NCBI GenBank assembly: GCA_000277545.1
Contig: AKXM01000057.1
Span: 100,771-164,770 of the forward strand
Source: Enterobacter sp. Ag1
GTDB lineage: Bacteria > Pseudomonadota > Gammaproteobacteria > Enterobacterales > Enterobacteriaceae
Length of the DNA: 64,000 nt
Direction of reading: 5' to 3'
This document shows, in pieces, positions 35,593 through 43,705 of this stretch. The notes beneath the pieces were generated by a model. It did not search any database and was not told the DNA's origin. It saw nothing but the letters and a program-made list of their open reading frames with translations. The translations under genes and the position numbers were made by a program. How positions within the stretch are numbered: the first letter of the stretch is position 1; each line of letters opens with the position of its first letter.

Positions 35593-35626
35593 GATAAAAC
35601 CCGCGAAGTGGGCAGCGGGTTTTATC
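35593..35626. terminator. Strong bidirectional terminator
   Basis: A perfect 12-bp stem (GATAAAACCCGC with GCGGGTTTTATC) around a 10-nt loop, lying between the convergent chitosanase and IMPase genes; the arms supply A and T tracts in both directions. Confidence 0.85.
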
Positions 35627-35628
35627 GT

Positions 35629-36390
35629 TTAGGCTTCCAGCAGCGCCATCAACCTCTCCTGCACGCTGGTGCAGCCGGCCAGTACCAGATTACCTTGCAA
35701 CAGGCCGCCGTTGGCGAGAAATGCAGTGCTGCTGCCGCCCGCCTCGGTGATCAGCAGCAGCCCGGCCAGCGCGTCCCAGCTGTTCATATGCTCCTCGTAG
35801 TAGGCGTGGACCTGGCCCGCGGCAACGTGCGCCAGCATCAGCGCGCCTGCGCCAAAACGCCGGTACTCCATGCCGTCGTTCAGCACATCTTCTATAGTGC
35901 GCGCATAAAGTGGAACCGGCGCGCGGCTGGAACGGCCCAGGCCGATGACCACGCCTTCCGGGGACGGATCGTGAAGCTTGAGCGGTTTACCGTTCAGGAA
36001 TGCGCCCGCGCCGTGGCGGGCAAAAAAGAACTCATCTCGGTCGGGGGCGTAGATAATCCCCAGCTCAATCACGTTCTGCCTGACGTAAGCGAGGGAGACG
36101 CACCAATAGTCCATGCCAAGAATAAAGTTAGTGGTGCCATCAACCGGATCGAGCACCCAGACGCCGCGTTCACCTTCCTCCAGGCCGCTTTCTTCCCCCA
36201 GAAAGCCGTCCTGCGGGCAATGCGTCCGCAGCCAGCTTTTAATCTCTTGCTCAACCAGAATGTCCGCCTGTGAGACGAAATCCTGGCGACCTTTTTTTTC
36301 CACGCTTAAGCCTGCATCGCGCAGCGCCTGGGCGCGGGCGCCGGCTTCGCGGATTAACGTGCATAACGCCTGTAGCTGTTGTTCGGTCAT
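35629..36390 (-). CDS. Inositol monophosphatase-family phosphatase
   Basis: A Mg-dependent sugar-phosphate phosphatase of 253 residues. Metal-binding motifs are GEESG (near residue 68), WVLDPVDGTTNF (near 90) and WDALAGLLLITEAGG (near 213). The gene follows a LacI regulator and a metallo-beta-lactamase-fold hydrolase gene in one minus-strand operon, with only a 9-bp gap. Its substrate is probably a phosphorylated polyol or sugar delivered by the divergent ABC importer; this is inference. It is too divergent in setting to be called suhB. Confidence 0.88.
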   Translation of the reverse strand: MTEQQLQALCTLIREAGARAQALRDAGLSVEKKGRQDFVSQADILVEQEIKSWLRTHCPQDGFLGEESGLEEGERGVWVLDPVDGTTNFILGMDYWCVSLAYVRQNVIELGIIYAPDRDEFFFARHGAGAFLNGKPLKLHDPSPEGVVIGLGRSSRAPVPLYARTIEDVLNDGMEYRRFGAGALMLAHVAAGQVHAYYEEHMNSWDALAGLLLITEAGGSSTAFLANGGLLQGNLVLAGCTSVQERLMALLEA

Positions 36391-36399
36391 GTTTTGCTC

Positions 36400-37416
36400 T
36401 TAAGTAAGGGAGATTGACGTGTGTCGGTGAATCAGGTTGACCTTCACCCAACTGGTGCGTGAAGGCTGTGCAGGCGTTCGGGCGCGCTCCAGCAGGTGAG
36501 CCAGCGCCAGCCGGGAGATTTCCGCCACATCCTGGTTGAGGGTGGTGAGTCGGTAGCTGTACTGCGCCGTTTGTGGCGTGTTGTCGAAGCCGATCAGCTG
36601 AAAATCCTGTGGCGCATATTTGCCGCGCTGGCGCATCCCGTCGAGAAAGCCACATGCCAGCTGAGCGTTGGCGCAGAAAATACCGTCGGGGATCTGCGTT
36701 ACAGCCGCTGCAGCCTGCCAGCCGCCTTCATAGCCTTCCTCTTCACAAAGCAGCGAAGCAAGGTTTTGCTCAACTACACCACGTTCGATCAGCGCCTGGC
36801 GGAACGCTTCGCCGCGCATTCTGCCGGCCCAGGTAGAAGAGTGATTATTGAGCCAGCCAAAATGTTTGCACCCGCTGTTGACCAGCTGTTCGGCGGCCAG
36901 CACCGCCCCGGCTGCGTTATCCGAACAGACGTAATCCACGCCGGGAATGTCGGGCTGGCGGTTGATGCCAACCACCGGAATATGCTGCTGCACGCACTCG
37001 TTCACCAGCGCTTCGGGAGGCTTGCCGGAGGTGACGATGACGCCGGAGACGCGAAACTGAGTGAAGTGGCGCAGCGTTTCCGCCAGCTCCTGCTCAGAGC
37101 GGATCTCTGTCACCAGAGCCTGAAAGCCGTTGCGCTGAATTTCGCCTAGAAGGCCGTCAAGCAGGCTGCTGCGAAACGGATCGTTGATGCGCGACACGAT
37201 GACGCCAATCAGATGGCTGCGGCGGCGGTTAAGGCCCTGGGCAAGAAAATTGACCTGATAACCAAGCTCTTCGGCTACCTGCAGCACGCGTTCCCGTGTG
37301 GCAGGGGAAATACTGCCGTTGTTGCTCAGCGCCCGGGAAACCACGGCGCGCGAAACGCCCGCCCGGCGGGCCACATCTTCGGCGGTCACGCTTTGTTTAT
37401 GCATCGACGAACTCAA
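36400..37416 (-). CDS. LacI-family transcription regulator
   Basis: The 338-residue protein has an N-terminal HTH (TAEDVARRAGVSRAVVSRAL) with hinge region and a periplasmic-binding-protein-like effector domain (GVIVSRINDPFRSSLLDGL, LIGFDN). I keep the TTG start at 37416 because GAGG lies about 9 nt upstream and it overlaps the MBL stop; ATG 37404 is the alternative. It probably binds the 18-bp palindrome at 38287-38304 and controls both divergent units. The effector is likely a sugar or sugar phosphate. Confidence 0.9.
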   Translation of the reverse strand: MSSSMHKQSVTAEDVARRAGVSRAVVSRALSNNGSISPATRERVLQVAEELGYQVNFLAQGLNRRRSHLIGVIVSRINDPFRSSLLDGLLGEIQRNGFQALVTEIRSEQELAETLRHFTQFRVSGVIVTSGKPPEALVNECVQQHIPVVGINRQPDIPGVDYVCSDNAAGAVLAAEQLVNSGCKHFGWLNNHSSTWAGRMRGEAFRQALIERGVVEQNLASLLCEEEGYEGGWQAAAAVTQIPDGIFCANAQLACGFLDGMRQRGKYAPQDFQLIGFDNTPQTAQYSYRLTTLNQDVAEISRLALAHLLERARTPAQPSRTSWVKVNLIHRHTSISLT

Positions 37417-38183
37417 GGCAAATAATCCTCAGTGTAAAACCGCTGCTGATGGAAGTCGTACTGCAGCCCGTCCTGGCTGACGAACAGCCCGGCGTGGGGG
37501 CGGCAGGCCAGCTTTAGCGCGGGCAAAATGGCATCGTTACAGTGATACAACCCCAGCGACGGCAACCCCAGCGATGTAAACAGTTTCAGGCAGTCGGGGA
37601 AGTCGCCGTGAGAGGAGTCTTCCGCCAGTTCAGACAGCGAGGCGCACTCCTGAAACGCCAGGTCCACGCCGGCCATCAGCGCGATGGAAGCTTCGGTGGG
37701 CCGCCCGTCGCCGCTATAGAACAAAGCATATTCCCGGATATCCACGCGCAGCGCCAGGTTGGCCATTTCATGGCGGGTTGGGGCGGTGCGAATCCGCCAG
37801 TGATGCCAGTGAAAATCAGCTTCGCTGTCGCGCCATTCGATGGGGAAACAGAGCGAAGGTTCTGGCCAGTTGGCGAGCGAGGCCAGCTGCATCAACACTT
37901 CGCGCTGTGCCGGCTGGCTGTAGATCTCCAGCGGCTTTTGGCGGGCACAACTCTTCCAGTGATTGAGCAGCGCCGTTAACCCGGTGCAGTGGTCGGGATG
38001 CACGTGGGTGAAAAACAGCACGTCGATGTCGTTGATGCCGCCGCCGCGCTGCCACAGCGCACGAGGAATGGTGGGGCCGCAGTCGACAAGCCATTGCCGG
38101 TTTTCGTCATCAACAATCCGCAGCGCGGAAGTATTTTGCCAGCGGGAGAAAGCGCTGCCGCAGCCAAGCACGTCGATTTTCAT
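37413..38183 (-). CDS. Metallo-beta-lactamase-fold phosphodiesterase, PhnP-like
   Basis: The 256-residue protein has the metal motif THVHPDHCTG (HxHxDH, near residue 60), the N-terminus IDVLGCGSAFS and FYSGDGRPTE later, the layout of the PhnP / RNase Z-like group that cleaves cyclic or linear phosphodiesters. It is first in an operon with the LacI regulator and IMPase genes. I infer that it opens an imported phosphodiester, giving a monoester for the phosphatase. It lacks a signal peptide and acts in the cytosol. The precise substrate is unknown. Confidence 0.75.
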   Translation of the reverse strand: MKIDVLGCGSAFSRWQNTSALRIVDDENRQWLVDCGPTIPRALWQRGGGINDIDVLFFTHVHPDHCTGLTALLNHWKSCARQKPLEIYSQPAQREVLMQLASLANWPEPSLCFPIEWRDSEADFHWHHWRIRTAPTRHEMANLALRVDIREYALFYSGDGRPTEASIALMAGVDLAFQECASLSELAEDSSHGDFPDCLKLFTSLGLPSLGLYHCNDAILPALKLACRPHAGLFVSQDGLQYDFHQQRFYTEDYLP

Positions 38184-38286
38184 TGCCCCTCGCTAAAAAT
38201 TTATCGCGGTTAATTAAAGTGTCACAAAGACACGCCACAGTAGGCTCACATCATCTCTGAGCGGCGTTTCATTTTTTTTACAGCGA

Positions 38287-38304
38287 AATGAACACGTGTT
38301 CATT
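38287..38304. promoter_or_regulatory. 18-bp perfect palindrome, LacI-family operator candidate
   Basis: AATGAACACGTGTTCATT is fully symmetrical with a central CG step, as in many LacI-family operators. It lies between the MBL-lacI-IMPase operon and the ABC importer operon, 25 bp before the first importer codon, well placed for repression. A weaker GTGTC-N5-GACAC repeat is at 38219-38233. Confidence 0.7.
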
Positions 38305-38329
38305 CAGAGCAAAAAAGACGTAAACAAAC

Positions 38330-39370
38330 ATGTCGGATACCGTTATGAGCTACCTGGAAATGGCGCACCTGCAAATTAGTTACGGCGAAAAGGTGGTGCT
38401 AAAAGAAATTAATCTTGCCGTGAAGAAAGGCGAGATGATTGCATTGCTGGGCCCGTCCGGCTGCGGGAAAACAACGTTATTGAACGCGTTGTGTGGGTTT
38501 ATTCCTGTTAAGCAGGGCCACATTGTTGTGGCCGGGAATAATATTACCCAAAGCCCGCCGGAGCAGCGAAATATCACCATGGTATTTCAAAGCTATGCGC
38601 TGTGGCCGCATTTAACGGTGGAACAAAATATTGGTTATGGCCTGAAGCTACGCAAGTGGCGGCGGGACGCGATTCAGGCCAGAGTGCTTGAGCTATTACA
38701 GATGGTGAATCTGACCGGCCTTGCCGGGGCTAAAATTACCGAACTTTCCGGCGGGCAGCGGCAGCGCGTGGCCCTGGCGCGCGCGCTGGCCATTGAGCCA
38801 GACGTACTGGTGCTGGATGAGCCGCTGTCGAATCTGGATGCCAAAGTCCGGCTGAACGTGCGCCACGAAATCAAGCAACTGCAGAAAAAGCTGGGTTTCA
38901 CCTCGGTGATCGTCACCCACGACCAGCAGGAAGCGCTGGTGATGGCCGACCGCATTGTGGTGCTGAATAATGCCCAAATCGAGCAAATCGGCACCCCGGA
39001 AGAGATTTATCAAAAGCCCGCCACGCCCTTTGTGGCTGATTTTATGGGAGCCGATAACCGTATTACGGCGGAAGAAATAAATACCCTGGGCCTGGCCTCG
39101 ATAAATAATAGCGGTGACCAGGAAATCTATTTCAGAAGTTCGGATGCAGCGCTTTCATCATTAAATAAATCTTTCCCGGAGGGTGGATTAACGCTTGAAG
39201 GGGTGGTTGAGCAAAATGCTTTTATTGGCCACAACTATCGTTACGCCATTCGCTATCGGCAGCGTCTTTTCCATGCCGACTCCGTTGATAATTTGCCGTT
39301 GAATACAAAAGTCAGGCTGCATGTGCCTGAGTCAGCCCTGCATATTTTTAGTTCGTCCCACACAGCTTGA
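38330..39370 (+). CDS. ABC importer ATPase, PotA/FbpC type
   Basis: A 346-residue ATPase with Walker A GPSGCGKTT near residue 42, signature LSGGQRQRVALARA, Walker B VLVLDEPLSNLDA and a C-terminal TOBE-like domain. First gene of a four-gene importer operon. The start is uncertain: ATG 38330 has a poor ribosome-binding site, and ATGs at 38345 and 38360 also keep the conserved region. Confidence 0.9.
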   Translation: MSDTVMSYLEMAHLQISYGEKVVLKEINLAVKKGEMIALLGPSGCGKTTLLNALCGFIPVKQGHIVVAGNNITQSPPEQRNITMVFQSYALWPHLTVEQNIGYGLKLRKWRRDAIQARVLELLQMVNLTGLAGAKITELSGGQRQRVALARALAIEPDVLVLDEPLSNLDAKVRLNVRHEIKQLQKKLGFTSVIVTHDQQEALVMADRIVVLNNAQIEQIGTPEEIYQKPATPFVADFMGADNRITAEEINTLGLASINNSGDQEIYFRSSDAALSSLNKSFPEGGLTLEGVVEQNAFIGHNYRYAIRYRQRLFHADSVDNLPLNTKVRLHVPESALHIFSSSHTA

Positions 39371-39397
39371 ACCAGTCTATTTTTCTGAGGGGTAATT

Positions 39398-40537
39398 ATG
39401 TTTACTAAAACCAGACTTGCCGCCGTCACGGCGCTGTTTTTAAGTTATGGCGTACAGGCGGAAACCGTTTTAAACGTGGCCACCGCCGGTGACCAGAATA
39501 TGGTGGATTACGTCAAAACCTGGCTGGGGCCAAAGTTTGAGGCCGCGCATCCGGGGGTGAAAGTGCGCGTGGTCGGCACCGGACCGGGGGACGCAGGCTC
39601 GAATAAAATCATCGAAAAACTGAGTGCTCAGCAGCAGAGCGGGGCCAAAACCTGGGATATCGACGTGGCGGTGGTTCACCAGAAAGTGGGCGGCGAACTG
39701 GTGGAAAAAGGGCTGCTGGAAAAATACCGACAGCACATCAAAACGGGCGAAATGGTCTCCGCGGATAACGCGAAAAATGCGCTGGGCGTGAACGTGGACG
39801 GCTATGTGATGCCGATGTTCCTGAGCCAGACGGCTATCGCCTGGAACAGTGAAACCATGACAGCGCCGCCGACCTCTTATGACGAGCTGGTTGAGTGGGC
39901 GGCGAAACACCCGCAGGCGTTCGGCTACAACGGCATTAAAAACGGCATGTCCGGCGTCAGTTTTGTCGTTGGCTGGATCTACGCCTACGGCACCGACGCC
40001 CAGCGTTTATCCGCCTTGCCTTACGATAAGAGCGTAGAGAAAAACTGGTCGCAGGCTTTTGAGAAGCTGAAAGCGTTTAATAAGAACGTGACCTTTACGC
40101 CGGGCAACGCCGGTACGCTGGATATGCTGACCCGTGGGGAAATCGCCATGGGACCGGTCTGGGTGGATATGTTCTACACCTGGAAAGATCAGGGCAAGCT
40201 GCCGCCGTCCATCAAGCTCGCTTTGCTTTCACCGGGCATGCCGGGGCAGCCGATGTACTACGTCACGCCGGCCAAAGCGGCACAGCCTGAACTGGCGCGC
40301 GAGTTCATTGCGCTGGCAACCAGCCCGGAAGTGCAGGCCGACGGGATCGTGAAGCAGTTCAACTGGTATCCGGGCATTGACGCTAAGTACGTTAAACCGA
40401 AGCTGGATGACGCAACCTGGAGCAAACTGTTTGCCGAGATTTCCCCGAAAGCGCTCGCCGATTACGGCAAAAGCTTCCCGATAGCGCCTTACTTTGACGA
40501 CATCAAAGAAGGGTACGAAAGCCAGGTGTCTAACTAA
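39398..40537 (+). CDS. Periplasmic binding protein of the importer
   Basis: Extracellular solute-binding protein of 379 residues with a signal peptide (RLAAVTALFLSYGVQA). The mature domain opens VLNVATAGDQNMVDYVKTWLGPKFE and has the cluster-1/8 pattern (WDIDVAVVHQ, MPMFLSQTAIAWN) of polyol, phosphonate and sugar-phosphate binders. GAGGGG is upstream of the ATG. The ligand is not known; the neighbouring hydrolase and phosphatase genes point to a phosphorylated compound. Confidence 0.88.
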   Translation: MFTKTRLAAVTALFLSYGVQAETVLNVATAGDQNMVDYVKTWLGPKFEAAHPGVKVRVVGTGPGDAGSNKIIEKLSAQQQSGAKTWDIDVAVVHQKVGGELVEKGLLEKYRQHIKTGEMVSADNAKNALGVNVDGYVMPMFLSQTAIAWNSETMTAPPTSYDELVEWAAKHPQAFGYNGIKNGMSGVSFVVGWIYAYGTDAQRLSALPYDKSVEKNWSQAFEKLKAFNKNVTFTPGNAGTLDMLTRGEIAMGPVWVDMFYTWKDQGKLPPSIKLALLSPGMPGQPMYYVTPAKAAQPELAREFIALATSPEVQADGIVKQFNWYPGIDAKYVKPKLDDATWSKLFAEISPKALADYGKSFPIAPYFDDIKEGYESQVSN

Positions 40538-40546
40538 TCCTTTCCC

Positions 40547-40570
40547 GGCGCCCGGTTCAGGTCGGGCGCC
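40547..40570 (+). other. Intercistronic stem-loop between binding protein and permease genes
   Basis: An 8-bp perfect GC stem, GGCGCCCG with CGGGCGCC, around an 8-nt loop, without a following T-run. Such hairpins after binding-protein genes shield the upstream mRNA and set a higher dose of binding protein than of permeases. Confidence 0.6.
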
Positions 40571-40593
40571 ACGCTCAAGTTCAAAGGTTTGCT

Positions 40594-41427
40594 ATGCGCG
40601 TTTCGTTAAACTATCTGCTGCTGGTGAGCCCCGCCGCGCTGATGATTGTGGTGCTGTTTCTGTACCCGCTGGGATTTTCTCTGGTGGCTGCCTTTACTTC
40701 GGACGCCGGGGCGCTGACGTTACAGCACTTTGCCAAAGTCCTGGCGCTGTACTCCAACGATATCCTGTTCACGGTGTTTATCGTGCTGGTGTCGGTTGCG
40801 CTGCTGGCCACGTTATCGATAACGATCTCGGCGGTGATCGCGCTTTCTGCCTGCCGCCCTGTTATTCGGTTGCTGGGCATGCTTTACCGCCTGCCGCTGT
40901 TTATTCCGTTTATCGTTGCCGCGCAGATGATGCGCACGTTTCTGGCTAAAAACGGCCTGATGAATAACCTGCTGGTTGCCAGCGATTTGGTGCAGCCGCT
41001 GGACACGATCTCCTGGCTCGGCTGGAAAGGGATCATCATTACCTTTGTCTGGAAGCAGCTGGCGTTTGCCACCTTACTGATTTGTGGGGCGATGGCGGCA
41101 CTGGAGCCTTCGCAGGTGCTGGCTGCCAGAAACCTGGGGGGTTCGCGAGTTCGCATTCTGTTCGACATTATTTTACCGCAGGTGTTACCGGCTATTGGCG
41201 TCGCGCTGGTGCTTTCCACGGTGACCATGATGTCCGTGCTGTCCGTGCCGCTGATGATTGGCACCGGAACGCCAACGATGCTGACCGTCGACATGGCATT
41301 CCGCGTTAACTCCTACAGCGATTATGCGGTGGCTAACGCGCTGGGCGTGATCTCCCTGCTGATTTGCGGGGCGCTGTCATGGTTTTATCTGCGCCACAGC
41401 CTGCGCCAGAAAGGAGGGGAAGCATGA
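40594..41427 (+). CDS. ABC importer permease 1
   Basis: A 277-residue inner-membrane protein with about six helices. The EAA loop reads EPSQVLAARNLGGSRVRILFDIILPQ near residue 170. AAAGG precedes the ATG. Overlaps the next permease gene by 4 nt (ATGA). Confidence 0.9.
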   Translation: MRVSLNYLLLVSPAALMIVVLFLYPLGFSLVAAFTSDAGALTLQHFAKVLALYSNDILFTVFIVLVSVALLATLSITISAVIALSACRPVIRLLGMLYRLPLFIPFIVAAQMMRTFLAKNGLMNNLLVASDLVQPLDTISWLGWKGIIITFVWKQLAFATLLICGAMAALEPSQVLAARNLGGSRVRILFDIILPQVLPAIGVALVLSTVTMMSVLSVPLMIGTGTPTMLTVDMAFRVNSYSDYAVANALGVISLLICGALSWFYLRHSLRQKGGEA

Positions 41428-42239
41428 GCCTGATAAAAGGCCGATTCGGCCTGCCGCTGCAGGTACTGCTGCTGGCCTTTATGCTGTTTGCGATGTTCGG
41501 CCCGTTGCTGAACCTGCTGATCTGGACGGTGGCGGAAAGCTGGTTTTATCCGCATACCTTGCCGAGCCAGTGGGGATTAAAGTACTGGTATCAGGTGTTT
41601 AGCCCGTACAGCGATGTTTCCGGCTCGCTGCTGACCAGCGTGTTTATTGCCGTGCTGTCGGTGCTGGTTTGCCTGCTGATTTCCGTTCCCGCCGGCTACG
41701 CGCTTTCCCGGCGCGCGATGCCGTTCCGGGTGGTGTTTATGCTGCTGTTTTTGATCCCTCAGGCGTTTCCAAACCTGACGGTGTATATGAACATCGCGCG
41801 GCTTTTCTATCAGTGGGGGCTGAACGGCACGGTAGCTGGCGTGGTGCTGGTGCACAGCGTACATGGCCTGATGTATTCAGTCTGGATTTGCGTAGCCGCG
41901 TTTTCGGCTGTTGACCCGCTGCAGGCGCGGGCGTCCCGTAATTTAGGGGCAGGGCCGCTGTTTACCTTCTGGCACATTGTGCTGCCTCAAGCTTTACCGG
42001 GGATCATGGCCGCCGGGATTTTCGTGTTCCTGGAATCGCTGGATGAGTTTACCGGCACCTTTTTCGTCGGCGCGCCGGATATCACCACGCTGCCGCTGCT
42101 GCTTTACAACGCCAGCATGTCCGGGAATTACCAGGTATCGTCGATTACCGCGCTGATTTTGCTGGTACCGTCGCTGCTGTTTATGCTGGTCATCCATAAG
42201 TTTATGCGGCCTGAGATGCTGTCGAAGCTGGGCAAGTGA
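41424..42239 (+). CDS. ABC importer permease 2
   Basis: A 271-residue inner-membrane permease. The EAA loop is DPLQARASRNLGAGPLFTFWHIVLPQ near residue 170. The true start is ATG 41424 after AAGGAGG, overlapping permease 1; the frame is open upstream only within that gene. Last gene of the importer operon. Confidence 0.9.
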   Translation: MSLIKGRFGLPLQVLLLAFMLFAMFGPLLNLLIWTVAESWFYPHTLPSQWGLKYWYQVFSPYSDVSGSLLTSVFIAVLSVLVCLLISVPAGYALSRRAMPFRVVFMLLFLIPQAFPNLTVYMNIARLFYQWGLNGTVAGVVLVHSVHGLMYSVWICVAAFSAVDPLQARASRNLGAGPLFTFWHIVLPQALPGIMAAGIFVFLESLDEFTGTFFVGAPDITTLPLLLYNASMSGNYQVSSITALILLVPSLLFMLVIHKFMRPEMLSKLGK

Positions 42240-42344
42240 TACAGGCATTGGCTATACAATACAGATAATTCCGGGCGGATAATGTTTTAGATTATCCGCC
42301 TGAGGGGAGTGAAAGCCCGTTATCCGTTTGTTTTCGAGGTGTCC

Positions 42345-42647
42345 ATGAAGAAGCGATATGCTCTCGCCGCAATTCCGGTTTTATTGACGACCTTTAGCAG
42401 CCTGGCTTCCTCGGAAGCGGCCTGGCAGCAGTTGGACAAAGACGTGCAAAAAAGCTGTCTCGCCATCAGCGCCCTGCAGGAGAAAAAGATAGAAGGGAAG
42501 CGCACTGACTTCAGCGACGAGGTCGGTTACTCGGCGGTGGTGATTTCAGGCAACTACAAATTTAAGAACAGCCAGCCGGTGCCTGGCAAAGAACTGTGTC
42601 TTTATAACCGCAAAACGAAAAAGGCCAGTCTGGAACAGATGCAGTAG
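42345..42647 (+). CDS. Unknown small secreted protein
   Basis: A 100-residue product with a signal peptide (MKKRYALAAIPVLLTTFSSLASS) and a charged mature part with two Cys (KSCLAIS, KELCLYN) that may form a disulfide. GAGG lies 5 nt before ATG 42345. It sits between two importer operons, 105 bp after the first. I do not recognise the family. Confidence 0.6.
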   Translation: MKKRYALAAIPVLLTTFSSLASSEAAWQQLDKDVQKSCLAISALQEKKIEGKRTDFSDEVGYSAVVISGNYKFKNSQPVPGKELCLYNRKTKKASLEQMQ

Positions 42648-42739
42648 CATTTTTGCACGGTTAAAGAATATATCCCTGCAAAGACAATCTCTTTGAACGA
42701 CAGACAGTTATCCCTCAGCCGGGACGCTGCCTGTTTTAT

Positions 42740-42794
42740 CTGGCGCAAAACTGCCATTTCCCCGTCACGTTTCTGCCATAAACCCCTCCCATAC
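42740..42794 (+). promoter_or_regulatory. Tandem Pho-box array upstream of the Ugp-like operon
   Basis: Units resembling the PhoB half-site CTGTCAT recur at an exact 11-bp step: CTGGCGC at 42740, CTGCCAT at 42751, CCGTCAC at 42762, CTGCCAT at 42773 and a degenerate CCCTCCC at 42784. The units at 42751 and 42762 each match the half-site in six of seven bases. The array ends 35 bp before the first start codon. This is how PhoB binds in E. coli and indicates phosphate-starvation control. Confidence 0.75.
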
Positions 42795-42829
42795 TGACTG
42801 ACTTCTTACCCCTGACAGGTTTGCAGACA

Positions 42830-43705
42830 ATGGCAAAACGTCCCTGGCTTCCGTGGCTGATCCTCACGCCATCTTTGATCTTTTTACTGCTCTTTACCTG
42901 GTTCCCGCTGATCCGCTCGGTGTACGACAGCCTGTTTGATACGCGTCTGGCGGGCGAGGCCGGCGCGTATGTGGGCGCAGGTAACTATGTTCGCCTTTTT
43001 GCCGACGCGGTTTTCTGGAAATCGCTGGTGAATAATCTGTTCTATATTGTGCTGACCGTGATCCCCGGCGTGGCGCTCGCGCTGCTGCTGGCGGTTGCGC
43101 TGTGGGAAAATCATCGCGTTAACCGCTGGCTGCGGACGGCATTTTTCTTCCCGATGATCATTCCCATGGTCAGTGCTGCGGCGCTGTGGTTGTTCATTTT
43201 TATGCCGGGCATGGGGATGCTGGATTACTACCTGGCGAAGCTGTTCGGGCCGATGAATAACAACTGGCTCGGCCGCAGCAACAGCGCGCTGTACGCCCTG
43301 GCGCTGATTGGTGTCTGGAAGTTCGCGGGCTATTACATGCTGTTCTTCCTCGCCGGCTTACAAAGCCTGCCAGCCTCGGCGCGAGAAGCGGCGATCATGG
43401 AAGGGGCAACCTCCACGCAGGTATTCTTCAAAGTCACTTTACCGCTGCTTCGCCCGACGCTGAGCTTTGTGGTAACCACGGCGCTTATCTACTCGATTAC
43501 GCAGATTGACCACGTGGCGGTGATGACGCGCGGCGGGCCGGATAACGCCACCACCGTGCTGCTGTACTACATCCAGAGTCTCGCCTGGGACACCCATGAT
43601 TTAGGCAAAGCTTCTGCCGCCACCTTCCTGACGCTGGCCGGGCTGTTTGTCTTCTCGTTCGTTAACCTCAAACTGCTGGAAAGGGGCGCCCACCATGAGC
43701 GTTGA
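42830..43705 (+). CDS. Glycerophosphodiester-type ABC permease, UgpA-like
   Basis: A 291-residue inner-membrane permease; the first helix is LPWLILTPSLIFLLLFTWFPL, and the EAA loop is SAREAAIMEGATSTQVFFKVTLP near residue 185. GGPDNATTVLLYYIQ near the end is typical of CUT1 sugar/glycerol-phosphate permeases. ATG 42830 is preferred to an in-frame TTG at 42821. First gene of an operon that contains gpdQ; overlaps the second permease gene by 11 nt. Confidence 0.88.
   Translation: MAKRPWLPWLILTPSLIFLLLFTWFPLIRSVYDSLFDTRLAGEAGAYVGAGNYVRLFADAVFWKSLVNNLFYIVLTVIPGVALALLLAVALWENHRVNRWLRTAFFFPMIIPMVSAAALWLFIFMPGMGMLDYYLAKLFGPMNNNWLGRSNSALYALALIGVWKFAGYYMLFFLAGLQSLPASAREAAIMEGATSTQVFFKVTLPLLRPTLSFVVTTALIYSITQIDHVAVMTRGGPDNATTVLLYYIQSLAWDTHDLGKASAATFLTLAGLFVFSFVNLKLLERGAHHER

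Noticed and set aside
35629..36390. Calling the phosphatase suhB
   Set aside because: Family motifs fit any IMPase-type enzyme, and the gene sits in a LacI/MBL operon unlike suhB; a gene symbol would be over-precise.
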